Below are positions 44,220 through 52,770 of a stretch of DNA of 64,000 nucleotides, one piece after another. The stretch is from an uncultured Dysgonomonas sp. (lineage in GTDB: Bacteria > Bacteroidota > Bacteroidia > Bacteroidales > Dysgonomonadaceae). The notes below the pieces were generated by a model. That model made no database searches. It was not told the DNA's origin and saw only the letters and a list, made by a program, of their open reading frames with translations. Position numbers and translations under genes: made by a program. The DNA lies in NCBI RefSeq assembly GCF_900079725.1, contig NZ_LT599032.1, positions 4,460,054 through 4,524,053 on the forward strand, in the 5' to 3' direction. Every line of letters starts with the position of its first letter. The stretch's first letter is position 1.

Positions 44220-45866
44220 ATGTTAGAACGATTTTTAAAACAAACTCATTTTGCTTCAACTCAGGATTTTGCAGAGAATTACCATGTTCAGATACCTGAG
44301 AATTTCAATTTCGGATATGATGTCGTAGATGAGTGGGCAAAGACAGATCCCACCAAAAGGGCTATCTGCTGGGTGAATGACCAGGGGGAACATATCGATT
44401 TTACATTTGCGGATATTAAAGAGCAGAGCGATCGTGCCGCGTCCTATTTTCAATCGTTAGGGATTGGTAAAGGAGATATGGTAATGCTCGTGTTGAAACG
44501 TCGTTACGAATTCTGGTTTGCTGTTATTGCCCTTCACAAAATAGGAGCAGTGGCTATTCCGGCTACACATCTGCTGACGAAGAAGGATTTCATTTACCGT
44601 AATAATGCAGCCGATATAAAGGCGATTATAGCAGTGGACGATGATGTGGTTGTTCAGCATGTAAATGATGCGATGGCTAATTCTCCAACAGTAAAATTTC
44701 GGATTGCCTGTGGTGAAAACATACCGGCGGGCTGGCTCGATTTCCATCAGGGCTTAAGAGATGCAAAGTCATTTGTAAGGCCAGAGCTTGTGAATACGAA
44801 TGAAGATATCTCTTTATTATATTTTACATCGGGGACGACCGGTGAGCCGAAAATGGTAATCCATAACTTTATATATCCACTCGGGCATATTGTGACAGCA
44901 AAATACTGGCATAATCTGAATGAGAATAGTCTGCATCTTACTGTAGCCGATACCGGTTGGGCTAAAGCTGTCTGGGGGAAATTGTACGGGCAATGGATTG
45001 CTGGTGCTGCCGTGATGGTGTATGACCACGAGAAGTTTACCCCGCAGGCTATGCTGCATATGATACAGGATTATAAAGTGACTTCGTTTTGTGCTCCGCC
45101 TACCGTATTCAGATTTATGATAAGGGAAGATTTGTCTCATTTCGACCTGTCTTCACTTCGGTATGCCACTACTGCAGGAGAAGCATTGAACCCTTCGGTA
45201 TACAATGCATTCCTCGAAGGTGCAGGTATTAAAATGATGGAAGCATTCGGCCAGACAGAAACTACCCCTACCATAATCACTTTCCCATGGATGGAGCCGA
45301 AACCCGGTGCGATGGGAGTGCCTAATCCGGCTTATGATATGGACCTTATCGCCGCAGACGGACGTTCCGTCGAAGATGGAGAAGTAGGAGAGGTGGTGAT
45401 TAAAACCGATAGATGGAAACCTTTGGGCTTGTTTATGGGATATTATCGTGACCAAGCTCTTACCAGGCAGGTGTATTATGATGATGTTTACCATACAGGC
45501 GATATGGCCTGGCGTGACGAGGATGGATATTACTGGTTCGTAGGCCGTAGCGACGATGTTATCAAAAGCTCCGGTTATCGCATAGGACCATTTGAAGTAG
45601 AAAGCGCTCTGATGACGCACCCTGCCGTTGTGGAATGTGCCATTACAGGTGTGCCCGACGACGTCAGAGGGCAGGTAGTAAAAGCTACTATTGTGTTGGC
45701 GCAGGATTATAGAGATAAAGCGGATGATCATCTGAAGCATGAGATTCAGAATCATGTGAAGCAGGTTACTGCTCCATATAAATATCCCCGCATTATCGAA
45801 TTTGTTGACGAACTGCCGAAAACGATCAGCGGAAAGATAAAGAGAGCAGAGATAAGGAAGCAATGA
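44220..45866 (+). CDS. AMP-binding acyl-CoA synthetase
   Basis: 548 aa adenylate-forming enzyme that activates a carboxylic acid to its CoA thioester. The P-loop-like motif is LLYFTSGTTGEPKMVIHN (about residue 200), then EAFGQTETTPTI (A5), YHTGDMAWRDEDGYYWFVGRSDDVIKSSGYRIGPFEVESAL (A7-A8) and the catalytic lysine in PKTISGKIKRAEIR (A10). The sequence resembles medium-chain acyl-CoA or acetyl-CoA synthetase-like enzymes; the acid used is unknown. The XRE-cupin gene directly upstream is the likely regulator. Confidence 0.93.
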   Translation: MLERFLKQTHFASTQDFAENYHVQIPENFNFGYDVVDEWAKTDPTKRAICWVNDQGEHIDFTFADIKEQSDRAASYFQSLGIGKGDMVMLVLKRRYEFWFAVIALHKIGAVAIPATHLLTKKDFIYRNNAADIKAIIAVDDDVVVQHVNDAMANSPTVKFRIACGENIPAGWLDFHQGLRDAKSFVRPELVNTNEDISLLYFTSGTTGEPKMVIHNFIYPLGHIVTAKYWHNLNENSLHLTVADTGWAKAVWGKLYGQWIAGAAVMVYDHEKFTPQAMLHMIQDYKVTSFCAPPTVFRFMIREDLSHFDLSSLRYATTAGEALNPSVYNAFLEGAGIKMMEAFGQTETTPTIITFPWMEPKPGAMGVPNPAYDMDLIAADGRSVEDGEVGEVVIKTDRWKPLGLFMGYYRDQALTRQVYYDDVYHTGDMAWRDEDGYYWFVGRSDDVIKSSGYRIGPFEVESALMTHPAVVECAITGVPDDVRGQVVKATIVLAQDYRDKADDHLKHEIQNHVKQVTAPYKYPRIIEFVDELPKTISGKIKRAEIRKQ

Positions 45867-45868
45867 TT

Positions 45869-45956
45869 TAATGTGATGATATGCCAATGTGCCAATGTTT
45901 TCGATTATTGACATATTAGTATATCGGCATGTTGGCACATTAATTAATCGGCACAT
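45869..45956. repeat. Octamer-periodic array, second copy
   Basis: Eleven 8-bp words in one register, for example caatgtgc then caatgttt on the left and cggcatgt then tggcacat on the right, beginning 2 bp after the acyl-CoA synthetase stop. Left and right halves are imperfect reverse complements. It shares words with 8580-8651 in the same 8-bp phase. Confidence 0.7.
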
Positions 45957-45995
45957 TTTCTTATATATTATTATGATATGTAAAGAATAAAAGAT

Positions 45996-46003
45996 TATAT
46001 TTG
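45996..46003 (+). promoter_or_regulatory. -7 box of the secDF promoter
   Basis: TATATTTG followed by C is a strong TAnnTTTG match. It implies a secDF leader of about 125 nt, in which CCTC (46037-46040) and GAGG (46051-46054) could pair. Confidence 0.65.
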
Positions 46004-46022
46004 CACGCCTGAAAGTGTGTAT

Positions 46023-46109
46023 ATGTCTAAGCTTGGCCTCGTTTCGAAGGAAGAGGACTCTGGATATATGCGTATTTTATTTAGTTTGAATGAAATAGAA
46101 ATAATATAA
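46023..46109 (+). other. Possible 28-codon leader ORF before secDF
   Basis: ATG at 46023 to TAA at 46107-46109 encodes a 28-residue peptide beginning MSKLGLVSKEEDSGYMRILF, wholly within the predicted leader and ending 26 bp before the secDF ATG. Secretion monitors upstream of secDF or secA exist in other bacteria (VemP, SecM), but this peptide has no signal or arrest motif that I recognise, and chance occurrence is quite possible. Confidence 0.25.
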
Positions 46110-46135
46110 GTAAATAACAAAAAGTAAAATCTAAA

Positions 46136-49114
46136 ATGCAAAACAAAGGATTTGTAATCACATTTTCCATTCTCCTTACGTTGGTGTGCTTATTTTACCT
46201 GTCTTTTACATTCGTAACCAAAAGTTATGATAATAAAGCGGATGAATTTGCCACAGCCTACGCAGTCGCGAATGCTAAAGGTGATCAACTACTGCAAGAC
46301 GAGTTGTACAACAAACAATACACTCACTATCTTGATTCAATGTCGACTGAAAGAGTTTGGTTAACCTTTGGTACCGACGATATGGGTTATACCCTTAAAC
46401 AATGTCGCGAAAAAGAAATCGGGCTGGGACTTGACCTGAAAGGTGGTATGAGTGTTATCGTAGAAGTAGATGCAGCAGCTGTACTCCGTTCATTGGGTGA
46501 CCCTGAGAACGAAGCGTTTAATACTGCTTTGACTGAAGCTTCTGCTGAAAATAAAAAAGGTAGCAACCGTGACTATATCACTCTCTTTGTCGATAAGTTT
46601 AAAGCAGCGAATGGCAATGATAAACTAGCCGGCGTATTTAGTACTAAACTTAGAGATCAGGTAGGACCTCAAGACAAGGATGATAAAGTTATTTCTGCAC
46701 TGAGAACAGAACTTCAGAGTGTAGCCGATAACTCGTTTAACGTACTTCGTACACGTATCGACCGTTTCGGGGTTGTTGCTCCTAATATTCAAAAATTGGA
46801 CAACCGTGCAGAGCGTATTATGATAGAGCTTCCGGGTATCAAGGAACCGGACCGTGTAAGAAAACTATTGCAGGGTAGTGCAAATCTTGAATTTTGGAAA
46901 ACATATAATCTGAACGAAATACAGGGATATATAAGTGCCCTGACAGAACGTTCGAGAGAAGCATTAGCTGCTCAGAACGTTCAGGGTGCAACAGATACAA
47001 CTGCTGTAAACGATTCTTTGAAAGTTCAGGAAGTTGGAAACTTAGGATTCACCAAACCATTTATTGAGAATTTTATCAGTGGTGGTATGGGAGCTATTGT
47101 CGGTATTGTTCATAAAAACGACACAGCAGCCGTTAATGCAATCCTTAGAAGATTCCAGGACGCATATCCTCCTGACCTGAGATTTGCCTGGGGCTTCAAG
47201 GCTGAAGATATAAGAGAAACTCAGATTACATTATATGCTTTGCGTGGCGACGGTCTTAAAAAAGGCCCGGCATTGGACGGGGATGTGGTTATTTCAGCAA
47301 AGGCTGACCAGTCTCAACATGGTGCAACGTGGGAAGTAAGTATGCAGATGAATTCTGTAGGTACACAACGTTGGGCTACTATTACCGGAGCAGAGAAAGG
47401 CAGAAGTATAGCTATCGTACTCGACGGTTCTGTATATTCAGCGCCTAATGTAAATGACAAGATCGAAGGTGGACAGTCTCAAATCACAGGAAACTTTACA
47501 CCGGAAGATGCAAAAGACTTAGAGAACGTGCTGAAATCGGGTAAGATGAAAGCCGGAGTACACATTGTACAGGAAGATATTGTAGGTCCTTCGTTGGGTC
47601 AGGAAGCTATTAAAGCCGGAGTTATATCTTTCGTACTAGCATTGGTGCTTCTTATGGCATACATCTGCTTGGTTTACGGTTTGATCCCGGGCTTGATTGC
47701 CAATGCGGCTGTTCTTGTCAATCTGTTCTTTACAATTGGTATATTGGCGGCCTTTGGGGCGGTAATGACCCTGCCGGGTATAACGGGACTTGTGCTCTCG
47801 CTCGCTCTTGCGGTCGATGCTAATGTATTGGTTTATGAGCGAACAAAAGAAGAATTAAGAGCCGGAAAGAATACGAAAGTAGCCGTAGTAGATGGTTACA
47901 GACATGCATTCTCCGCTATTTTCGACGGACACGCATCACAGGTAATTACTGCTATTATATTAGCGTATTTCGGTACAGGTCCGATACAGGGTTTTGCAAC
48001 TACATTGATTATCGGTATCGTTGCATCATTCATCACCAATGTATTCCTTACACGTATATTCTATGAATATATGCTTGATAAGGGTCATTTCAGAAATCAG
48101 ACATTCACTACTGCTATCTCACGGAAATTGTTTGTTGATACAAAAATCAATTTCTTGGGTATGACTAAGAAAATCGTGATCTTATCAGCTGTATTATTAG
48201 TAGCAGGTGTAGGCTCTCTATTCATTAACGGTTTGAATGGCGGTATTGACTTTACAGGAGGACGTAACTATCTGGTTCGTTTCGATAAGAATGTAAATGC
48301 CGATGCTATCGAAAAAGTGTTGGTTCCCGAATTTGAAGGTTCTACTGTACTTGTACTTACCAGTGGTTCTGCAAGTCAGTCATCTACTACAAGTCAGGTC
48401 CGTATTACTACAAACTATAAGATCGAAGAGGCTACAGATGAGGTTGAAGATGAGATAAGGGCAAAAATGACTCATGCTCTTACAGCAGCCGGATTCCTTA
48501 CTGATGGAAAAACTATAGATGACTTTGTTCAAAGTTCTCAGCGTGTAGGCCCTAGTGTGGCTGATGACCTGAAAACGGCGGCTACTATAGCAGTATTGAT
48601 TGCTGTAGTCTGTATGGCTCTGTATATCTTATTGCGTTTCCGCGACATTGCCTTCTCTTTGGGTACGCTGATAGCTGTGGCGCATGATGCCGTGATGGTT
48701 ATCTTCCTTTACTCACTGTTGTATAAGATAATGCCGTTCTCTATGGAGATAGACCAGTCGTTTATTGCAGCTGTACTGACAGTGGTAGGTTACTCTATCA
48801 ATGACAAGGTTGTGATCTTTGACCGTATCCGCGAAATCAGGAATATGTATCCGAAACGTAATATCACCGAAACTATTAATGAAGCGCTGAACTCTACATT
48901 AGGACGTACATTGAATACCTCAATAAGTACGATGTTGGTTGTGTTCTGTATCTTCCTTTTAGGTGGTGATACTATCCGTAGCTTTACATTTGCTATATTT
49001 ATCGGTATTGTGATCGGTACTTATTCTTCTGTATTCGTAGCAACTCCTATTGCCTGGGGTATATTCAAGAAAGAAGGGAAGAAGAAAGAAGCTCAGCTAA
49101 AAGAAGCTAAATAA
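46136..49114 (+). CDS. secDF: Fused protein translocase subunit SecDF
   Basis: 992 aa RND-superfamily membrane protein that uses the proton-motive force to pull preproteins through SecYEG. The SecD half (about 1-610) has helix 1 near residues 8-30, LGLDLKGGMSVIVEVD, a large periplasmic region with GVVAPNIQKLDNRAERIMIELPGI, and a helix bundle with LSLALAVDANVLVYERTKEELRAGK. The SecF half (about 670-985) begins ILSAVLLVAGVGSLFINGLNGGIDFTGG and has VVGYSINDKVVIFDRIRE and LNTSISTMLVV. Fusion of SecD and SecF is usual in Bacteroidota. It is followed by a clear terminator. Confidence 0.96.
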   Translation: MQNKGFVITFSILLTLVCLFYLSFTFVTKSYDNKADEFATAYAVANAKGDQLLQDELYNKQYTHYLDSMSTERVWLTFGTDDMGYTLKQCREKEIGLGLDLKGGMSVIVEVDAAAVLRSLGDPENEAFNTALTEASAENKKGSNRDYITLFVDKFKAANGNDKLAGVFSTKLRDQVGPQDKDDKVISALRTELQSVADNSFNVLRTRIDRFGVVAPNIQKLDNRAERIMIELPGIKEPDRVRKLLQGSANLEFWKTYNLNEIQGYISALTERSREALAAQNVQGATDTTAVNDSLKVQEVGNLGFTKPFIENFISGGMGAIVGIVHKNDTAAVNAILRRFQDAYPPDLRFAWGFKAEDIRETQITLYALRGDGLKKGPALDGDVVISAKADQSQHGATWEVSMQMNSVGTQRWATITGAEKGRSIAIVLDGSVYSAPNVNDKIEGGQSQITGNFTPEDAKDLENVLKSGKMKAGVHIVQEDIVGPSLGQEAIKAGVISFVLALVLLMAYICLVYGLIPGLIANAAVLVNLFFTIGILAAFGAVMTLPGITGLVLSLALAVDANVLVYERTKEELRAGKNTKVAVVDGYRHAFSAIFDGHASQVITAIILAYFGTGPIQGFATTLIIGIVASFITNVFLTRIFYEYMLDKGHFRNQTFTTAISRKLFVDTKINFLGMTKKIVILSAVLLVAGVGSLFINGLNGGIDFTGGRNYLVRFDKNVNADAIEKVLVPEFEGSTVLVLTSGSASQSSTTSQVRITTNYKIEEATDEVEDEIRAKMTHALTAAGFLTDGKTIDDFVQSSQRVGPSVADDLKTAATIAVLIAVVCMALYILLRFRDIAFSLGTLIAVAHDAVMVIFLYSLLYKIMPFSMEIDQSFIAAVLTVVGYSINDKVVIFDRIREIRNMYPKRNITETINEALNSTLGRTLNTSISTMLVVFCIFLLGGDTIRSFTFAIFIGIVIGTYSSVFVATPIAWGIFKKEGKKKEAQLKEAK

Positions 49115-49141
49115 AACGTAGAACATTTCTAAATATATGAG

Positions 49142-49176
49142 AAGAGGTTAGTTTAATTGGCTAACCTCTTTTTTTA
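49142..49176 (+). terminator. Terminator of secDF
   Basis: AAGAGGTTAG (49142-49151) pairs perfectly with CTAACCTCTT (49161-49170), followed by TTTTTTATT, 27 bp after the secDF stop. Confidence 0.9.
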
Positions 49177-49194
49177 TTATAAGATCCTTTAAAG

Positions 49195-49446
49195 TTTATC
49201 TATGTGTATAGCTGATGGCCTTTAGTTGTTAGCTTATAGTTCTTTGAAAGATTGAATACGCTCCCTGACGTCTGAAAGGGAAAAGGAGTAAGAATGGTGC
49301 AAAATAAAAAGCTGAAAAGGTTGTTACCTTTGTTACCTTTTAATAAGTAGTAAGTCTTGAGTAATAAGTTGAAAGTTATATGAGATACGAGTAGACAAGA
49401 CACGATATACAAGTTGTTAACTGATAACTGTTGACTGTTAACTGAT
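49195..49446. repeat. Composite heptamer-repeat element, copy A
   Basis: A 250-bp non-coding block. Words gctgatg, gccttta (49211-49245) lead; a GA-rich middle and a gttac-rich part with TACCTTTG (49325-49332) follow. The block then ends in fifteen consecutive heptamers from 49342 to 49446, ending aactgtt, gactgtt and aactgat. Copy B at 58973-59215 has the same order; copy A has two extra heptamers (49356-49369). Nothing in 49115-49572 looks coding. A second TACCTTTG lies at 49455-49462. Confidence 0.8.
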
Positions 49447-49501
49447 ATTTCTGTTACCTTTGTTACTTTTTCTCTTTTGTGCTTAACTGGTATAGGGATT
49501 C

Positions 49502-49545
49502 AAAAAAAAAGTAACAGTTACGAATAATATAGATAACTGTTACTT
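49502..49545 (-). terminator. Terminator of dnaB
   Basis: On the minus strand AAGTAACAGTTA (49545-49534) pairs with TAACTGTTACTT (49520-49509), a perfect 12-bp stem, followed by a run of nine or more Ts. It lies about 28 bp beyond the dnaB stop. Confidence 0.9.
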
Positions 49546-49572
49546 TTGTTACTTTATATAATAGAAGACTTA

Positions 49573-51099
49573 TCAGAATGGCACGAAATCATTTCCTGCA
49601 CCTTGCATTGGCTGAAAGTCCTGACCCGAACTTGGAGCCGAAGCGTCGGTGTTGATTTTAGAAGAGAAATTCTGCCCTGCACCGAAATTGTAGTCATCGT
49701 CAACATTCTGGAAGCGGGCAAATTCACTCTTAAAGCGTAGCAATACATCACCGGTTGCCCCATTACGGTGTTTGGCTATGATAATCTCGGCCAGACCAAT
49801 AAGTGAATTTCCTTTGTCATCTTCCAGTATTTTATAATACTCTGGACGGTGAATAAAGCAAACCATATCGGCATCCTGCTCTATGGCTCCCGATTCACGG
49901 AGGTCGGACAATTGTGGTCGCTTCCCTTCTGCTCCCGCACGGCCTTCCACACCACGGTTGAGCTGCGACAGGGCAATGATGGGAATATTTAGTTCTTTAG
50001 CCAGTCCTTTCAATGAACGGGAAATCATACTCACTTCCTGCTCACGGCTTCCATAATTCATACCGCTGGCATTCATCAACTGAAGGTAGTCGATGATGAT
50101 CATCTTAATACCGTGTTCGCGAACCAGACGGCGGGCTTTTGTCCTTAATTCAAATACGGATAAGCTGGGTGTGTCATCAATGTATAAAGGAGCATCGTAT
50201 AACTCTTTTATCTTAAAGTCGAGTTGTTCCCATTCGTAAGGCAGCAGCTGACCGTTCTTTATCTTCTCACCTGGAATTTCGCAGGTGTTTACGATCAGAC
50301 GGTTAACCAACTGTACATTTGACATTTCAAGAGAGAACAAAGCCACAGGATAGCCATAGCTTACCGCCATGTTTTTTGCCATAGACAACACGAATGCAGT
50401 TTTACCCATTGCTGGACGGGCAGCTATGATAACAAGGTCGGAATTCTGCCATCCCGATGTTATTTTATCCAGAGGGGTGAATCCGGTTTGCAGGCCACTA
50501 AGTCCCTCGGGACGGTTAGCCGCTATTTCAAGCAGGTTTAAAGCTTCTTTTATTACGGGATTGATCTGGGTTACGTCTTTCTTTACATTACCCTGAGAGA
50601 TTTCGAAAAGCTTGCTTTCGGCTTCCTGCATCAGGTCGTCTACATCGGATGTTTCATCGAAAGCTTTATTGGTGATCGTGGATGAAAAGGAAATAAGCTC
50701 TCTTGCCAGATATTTTTGGGCAATGATACGCGCATGGAACTCGATGTGTGCAGCCGATGCTACTTTCTCGGTCAGTTGGGCTATATAGACCGGTCCGCCA
50801 ACCGTTTCCAGTTCACCGTCTTTTTTTAGTTGTTCCACAACAGTGAGCATATCGATAGGTGCCTGACGGACAGCCAAGTCAACTATTGCTCTGTATATTA
50901 TCTGATGAATAGTGTCGTAGAAGCTATCCGGTTTTAAGATGTCACTAACAAGCGAATATGCATCTTTCTCAAGCATTAGAGCTCCGAGTATGGCTTCTTC
51001 CAGTTCCCTCGCCTGAGGCTGTACTTTGCCTATGTCAGGTAATAAATTCGTTTCTTTTGGTTTTCGTCTCCCCTGATTCTTGTTATTTGCGTCAGCCAT
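49573..51099 (-). CDS. dnaB: Replicative DNA helicase DnaB
   Basis: 508 aa hexameric helicase of the replication fork. The N-terminal primase-binding domain begins LPDIGKVQPQARELEEAILGALML (about residues 20-43). The RecA-like C-terminal domain has TPLDKITSGWQNSDLVIIAARPAMGKTAF (Walker A about residue 235), LFSLEMSNVQL, MIIIDYLQLMN (Walker B) and SQLNRGVEGR. KRPQLSDLRESGAIEQDADMV and an acidic, disordered tail ending in NDFVPF follow. No intein interrupts the P-loop. The tail region is longer than in E. coli DnaB, which is common in Bacteroidota. Confidence 0.97.
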   Translation of the reverse strand: MADANNKNQGRRKPKETNLLPDIGKVQPQARELEEAILGALMLEKDAYSLVSDILKPDSFYDTIHQIIYRAIVDLAVRQAPIDMLTVVEQLKKDGELETVGGPVYIAQLTEKVASAAHIEFHARIIAQKYLARELISFSSTITNKAFDETSDVDDLMQEAESKLFEISQGNVKKDVTQINPVIKEALNLLEIAANRPEGLSGLQTGFTPLDKITSGWQNSDLVIIAARPAMGKTAFVLSMAKNMAVSYGYPVALFSLEMSNVQLVNRLIVNTCEIPGEKIKNGQLLPYEWEQLDFKIKELYDAPLYIDDTPSLSVFELRTKARRLVREHGIKMIIIDYLQLMNASGMNYGSREQEVSMISRSLKGLAKELNIPIIALSQLNRGVEGRAGAEGKRPQLSDLRESGAIEQDADMVCFIHRPEYYKILEDDKGNSLIGLAEIIIAKHRNGATGDVLLRFKSEFARFQNVDDDYNFGAGQNFSSKINTDASAPSSGQDFQPMQGAGNDFVPF

Positions 51100-51127
51100 T
51101 TTAGTTTTACCTCTTCAATTTTTTATT

Positions 51128-51135
51128 CAAAGATA
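51128..51135 (-). promoter_or_regulatory. -7 box of the dnaB promoter
   Basis: The minus strand reads TATCTTTG (TAnnTTTG) 28 bp before the dnaB ATG. A TTTG lies only 14 bp upstream (51153-51150), shorter spacing than usual. Confidence 0.6.
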
Positions 51136-51278
51136 ACAGAAATAACGTTCAAAGACGAGTTAAGTTTTGAACATGGTGTTAATAAGTCCGGGGATTTAAG
51201 AGATAATTATTATCTGTTCGCTTTTTTTAGTCATTGATGCTGTTGATAATTGGCTGAAAACGCTATTGTTATTAGTGT

Positions 51279-52271
51279 TTAAGGGTTGTATTTAGCTTCC
51301 TTTAATATTGTCTGGGCATCCATATCTATAATGTTTTGAAGAGAAGCACCTTTCTTTTTTGCGTATTGCTCTATTATTTGCCAGCCAGTCCAGGCTCCGA
51401 TTCTTCCGGGAGAATCTTTTGATACAATTGCTGTATATGCGCCATCGTTTATAAAACGGGTGATAATCATGTGATCGGTAGAATAGAGGTAGTTCTGTTT
51501 TACAATATTCTGCCACGTTGATTTTTCATTCTGTTTGCACCAGTCCATCTGGGCTTTGGTGTATCCTATAATCTCGTCCGCATTCTTTTCAGGGAGTAAA
51601 AGGGACAATGCATATAGTATTTTTCCTTCATCTACCATAGCTGATAGAAGAGTCTGGTCTTCGATATCCGATTTCACAACATCGCTCATTAGCCATGCTT
51701 TCAGATAATCCCTGACTAAATATTCAGGTTGCATTTGTTGGCGCTCGAATGGTTGGAAAAAATCCTTATATGCAGTGTAATTATATCCAAGATATTTATC
51801 TACAGATATAGATATAAGATTATTTACGATGATAGTATTCTCTCTGAAACCCGATACATGCATGGCAAATACAGGGAATTTTTTTTCCGGCAGATTTTGT
51901 GATATGAGTGAAGATACATTGGATAACTCTTCTTCGTATGCAGAGATATTATCGAAAGTAGTTAATGCATCTTTGTATATTTGCATCAGTGCAGGATGGG
52001 AAAAGTAATCTCTGAGGGTAGGGAAGAAAGTGGCAGGATCACTATTGTCTATGGCTATACGTCCGAAGGCAGGAAGCAGGAGTGGATATTTCTCTTTCAA
52101 TCCGGATTCTTTTACGGCGTCAGGTTGCTGAAGATAATTGTATACATCTTTGTCGAAACGTAAGATGGTTATTTTTTCTTGTTGCGATAACCCGCTGTTT
52201 TTCTTTGTTGTGCCTGAGCATCCAATGAAAGACAGGATGATAAAAGTCAGCAGATATACTCTATTTCTCAT
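51279..52271 (-). CDS. gldB: GldB-like lipoprotein
   Basis: 330 aa. The signal MRNRVYLLTFIILSFIGCSG gives a lipidated Cys-18. The mature protein matches the gliding-motility lipoprotein GldB in pattern: ITILRFDKDVYNYLQ near the start, FGRIAIDNSDPATFFPTLRDYFSHPALMQIY, VSGFRENTIIVNNLISISVDKYLGYNYTAYKDFF and GRIGAWTGWQIIEQYAKK. GldB is required for gliding and stabilises GldF in Flavobacterium, but homologues occur in non-gliding Bacteroidales, where the role is unclear; gliding should not be inferred here. No gldF, gldG or gldK-N genes are nearby. Confidence 0.85.
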   Translation of the reverse strand: MRNRVYLLTFIILSFIGCSGTTKKNSGLSQQEKITILRFDKDVYNYLQQPDAVKESGLKEKYPLLLPAFGRIAIDNSDPATFFPTLRDYFSHPALMQIYKDALTTFDNISAYEEELSNVSSLISQNLPEKKFPVFAMHVSGFRENTIIVNNLISISVDKYLGYNYTAYKDFFQPFERQQMQPEYLVRDYLKAWLMSDVVKSDIEDQTLLSAMVDEGKILYALSLLLPEKNADEIIGYTKAQMDWCKQNEKSTWQNIVKQNYLYSTDHMIITRFINDGAYTAIVSKDSPGRIGAWTGWQIIEQYAKKKGASLQNIIDMDAQTILKEAKYNP

Positions 52272-52294
52272 TTGTATCCTTTTATGAATTCTTC

Positions 52295-52326
52295 TTTGCG
52301 AAGGTAATTTATATTTCTTAATTTTG
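52295..52326 (+). promoter_or_regulatory. Consensus Bacteroidetes promoter before the 52.4 kb ORF
   Basis: TTTG (52295-52298), a 20-bp spacer and TAATTTTG (52319-52326) form a near-ideal promoter, 43 bp before the ATG at 52369. It is divergent from gldB. Confidence 0.75.
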
Positions 52327-52368
52327 TACCACTTTTACAAGCCATATAATTAAAAAACGCACAATATT

Positions 52369-52716
52369 ATGCTTTATTTTAAAGAAGATATCCCAAACAA
52401 GGATAATAAACTGATATATATTTATAAGGGTATAACAGTCGTTCAGATGCAGAACGAAGTAGAAATGCTAATGTTATCATTAGGCTATAAACATCTGGGA
52501 CAGGGATTATTCGAAAAGGGAAGCCGGATGATGCGTTTGTTGTTCGGGGCATTCTGTAAATACTTTAAATTCAGAGTGCGTATAGAGGATTATAACAATG
52601 GTGAAGTGAAAGTGACTGTATCGAAAGATACGACAGGATTGTCGGGTGGTGCAATTGGGGCGAATCAGGTGAAAAACGAATTTTACAATTTATCCCGGGC
52701 ATTCCAAACAATATAA
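52369..52716 (+). CDS. Conserved-looking small hypothetical protein
   Basis: 115 aa; function not recognised. It is soluble and beta-rich, with VVQMQNEVEMLMLSLGYKHLGQGLFEKG, RFKFRVRIEDYNNGEVKVTVSKDTTGLSGGAIGANQVKNEF near the C-terminus (read as separate segments). A strong promoter precedes it and tsaD follows 54 bp later, so it is likely a genuine gene leading a two-gene unit. A role in tRNA modification is not implied by position alone. Confidence 0.75.
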   Translation: MLYFKEDIPNKDNKLIYIYKGITVVQMQNEVEMLMLSLGYKHLGQGLFEKGSRMMRLLFGAFCKYFKFRVRIEDYNNGEVKVTVSKDTTGLSGGAIGANQVKNEFYNLSRAFQTI

Positions 52717-52770
52717 TGGAAACGATGTTATAAGTCTTTGGATTTATAATATATAAAATACAATATTTGA

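Noticed and set aside
45153-45956. A 267-codon open frame on the minus strand
   Set aside because: It is antisense to the acyl-CoA synthetase, whose motifs are complete, and runs into the octamer array; the translation has no recognisable domain.
51279-52271. Gliding motility capability from gldB
   Set aside because: GldB-like proteins occur in non-gliding Bacteroidales, and no other gld genes are in the window.
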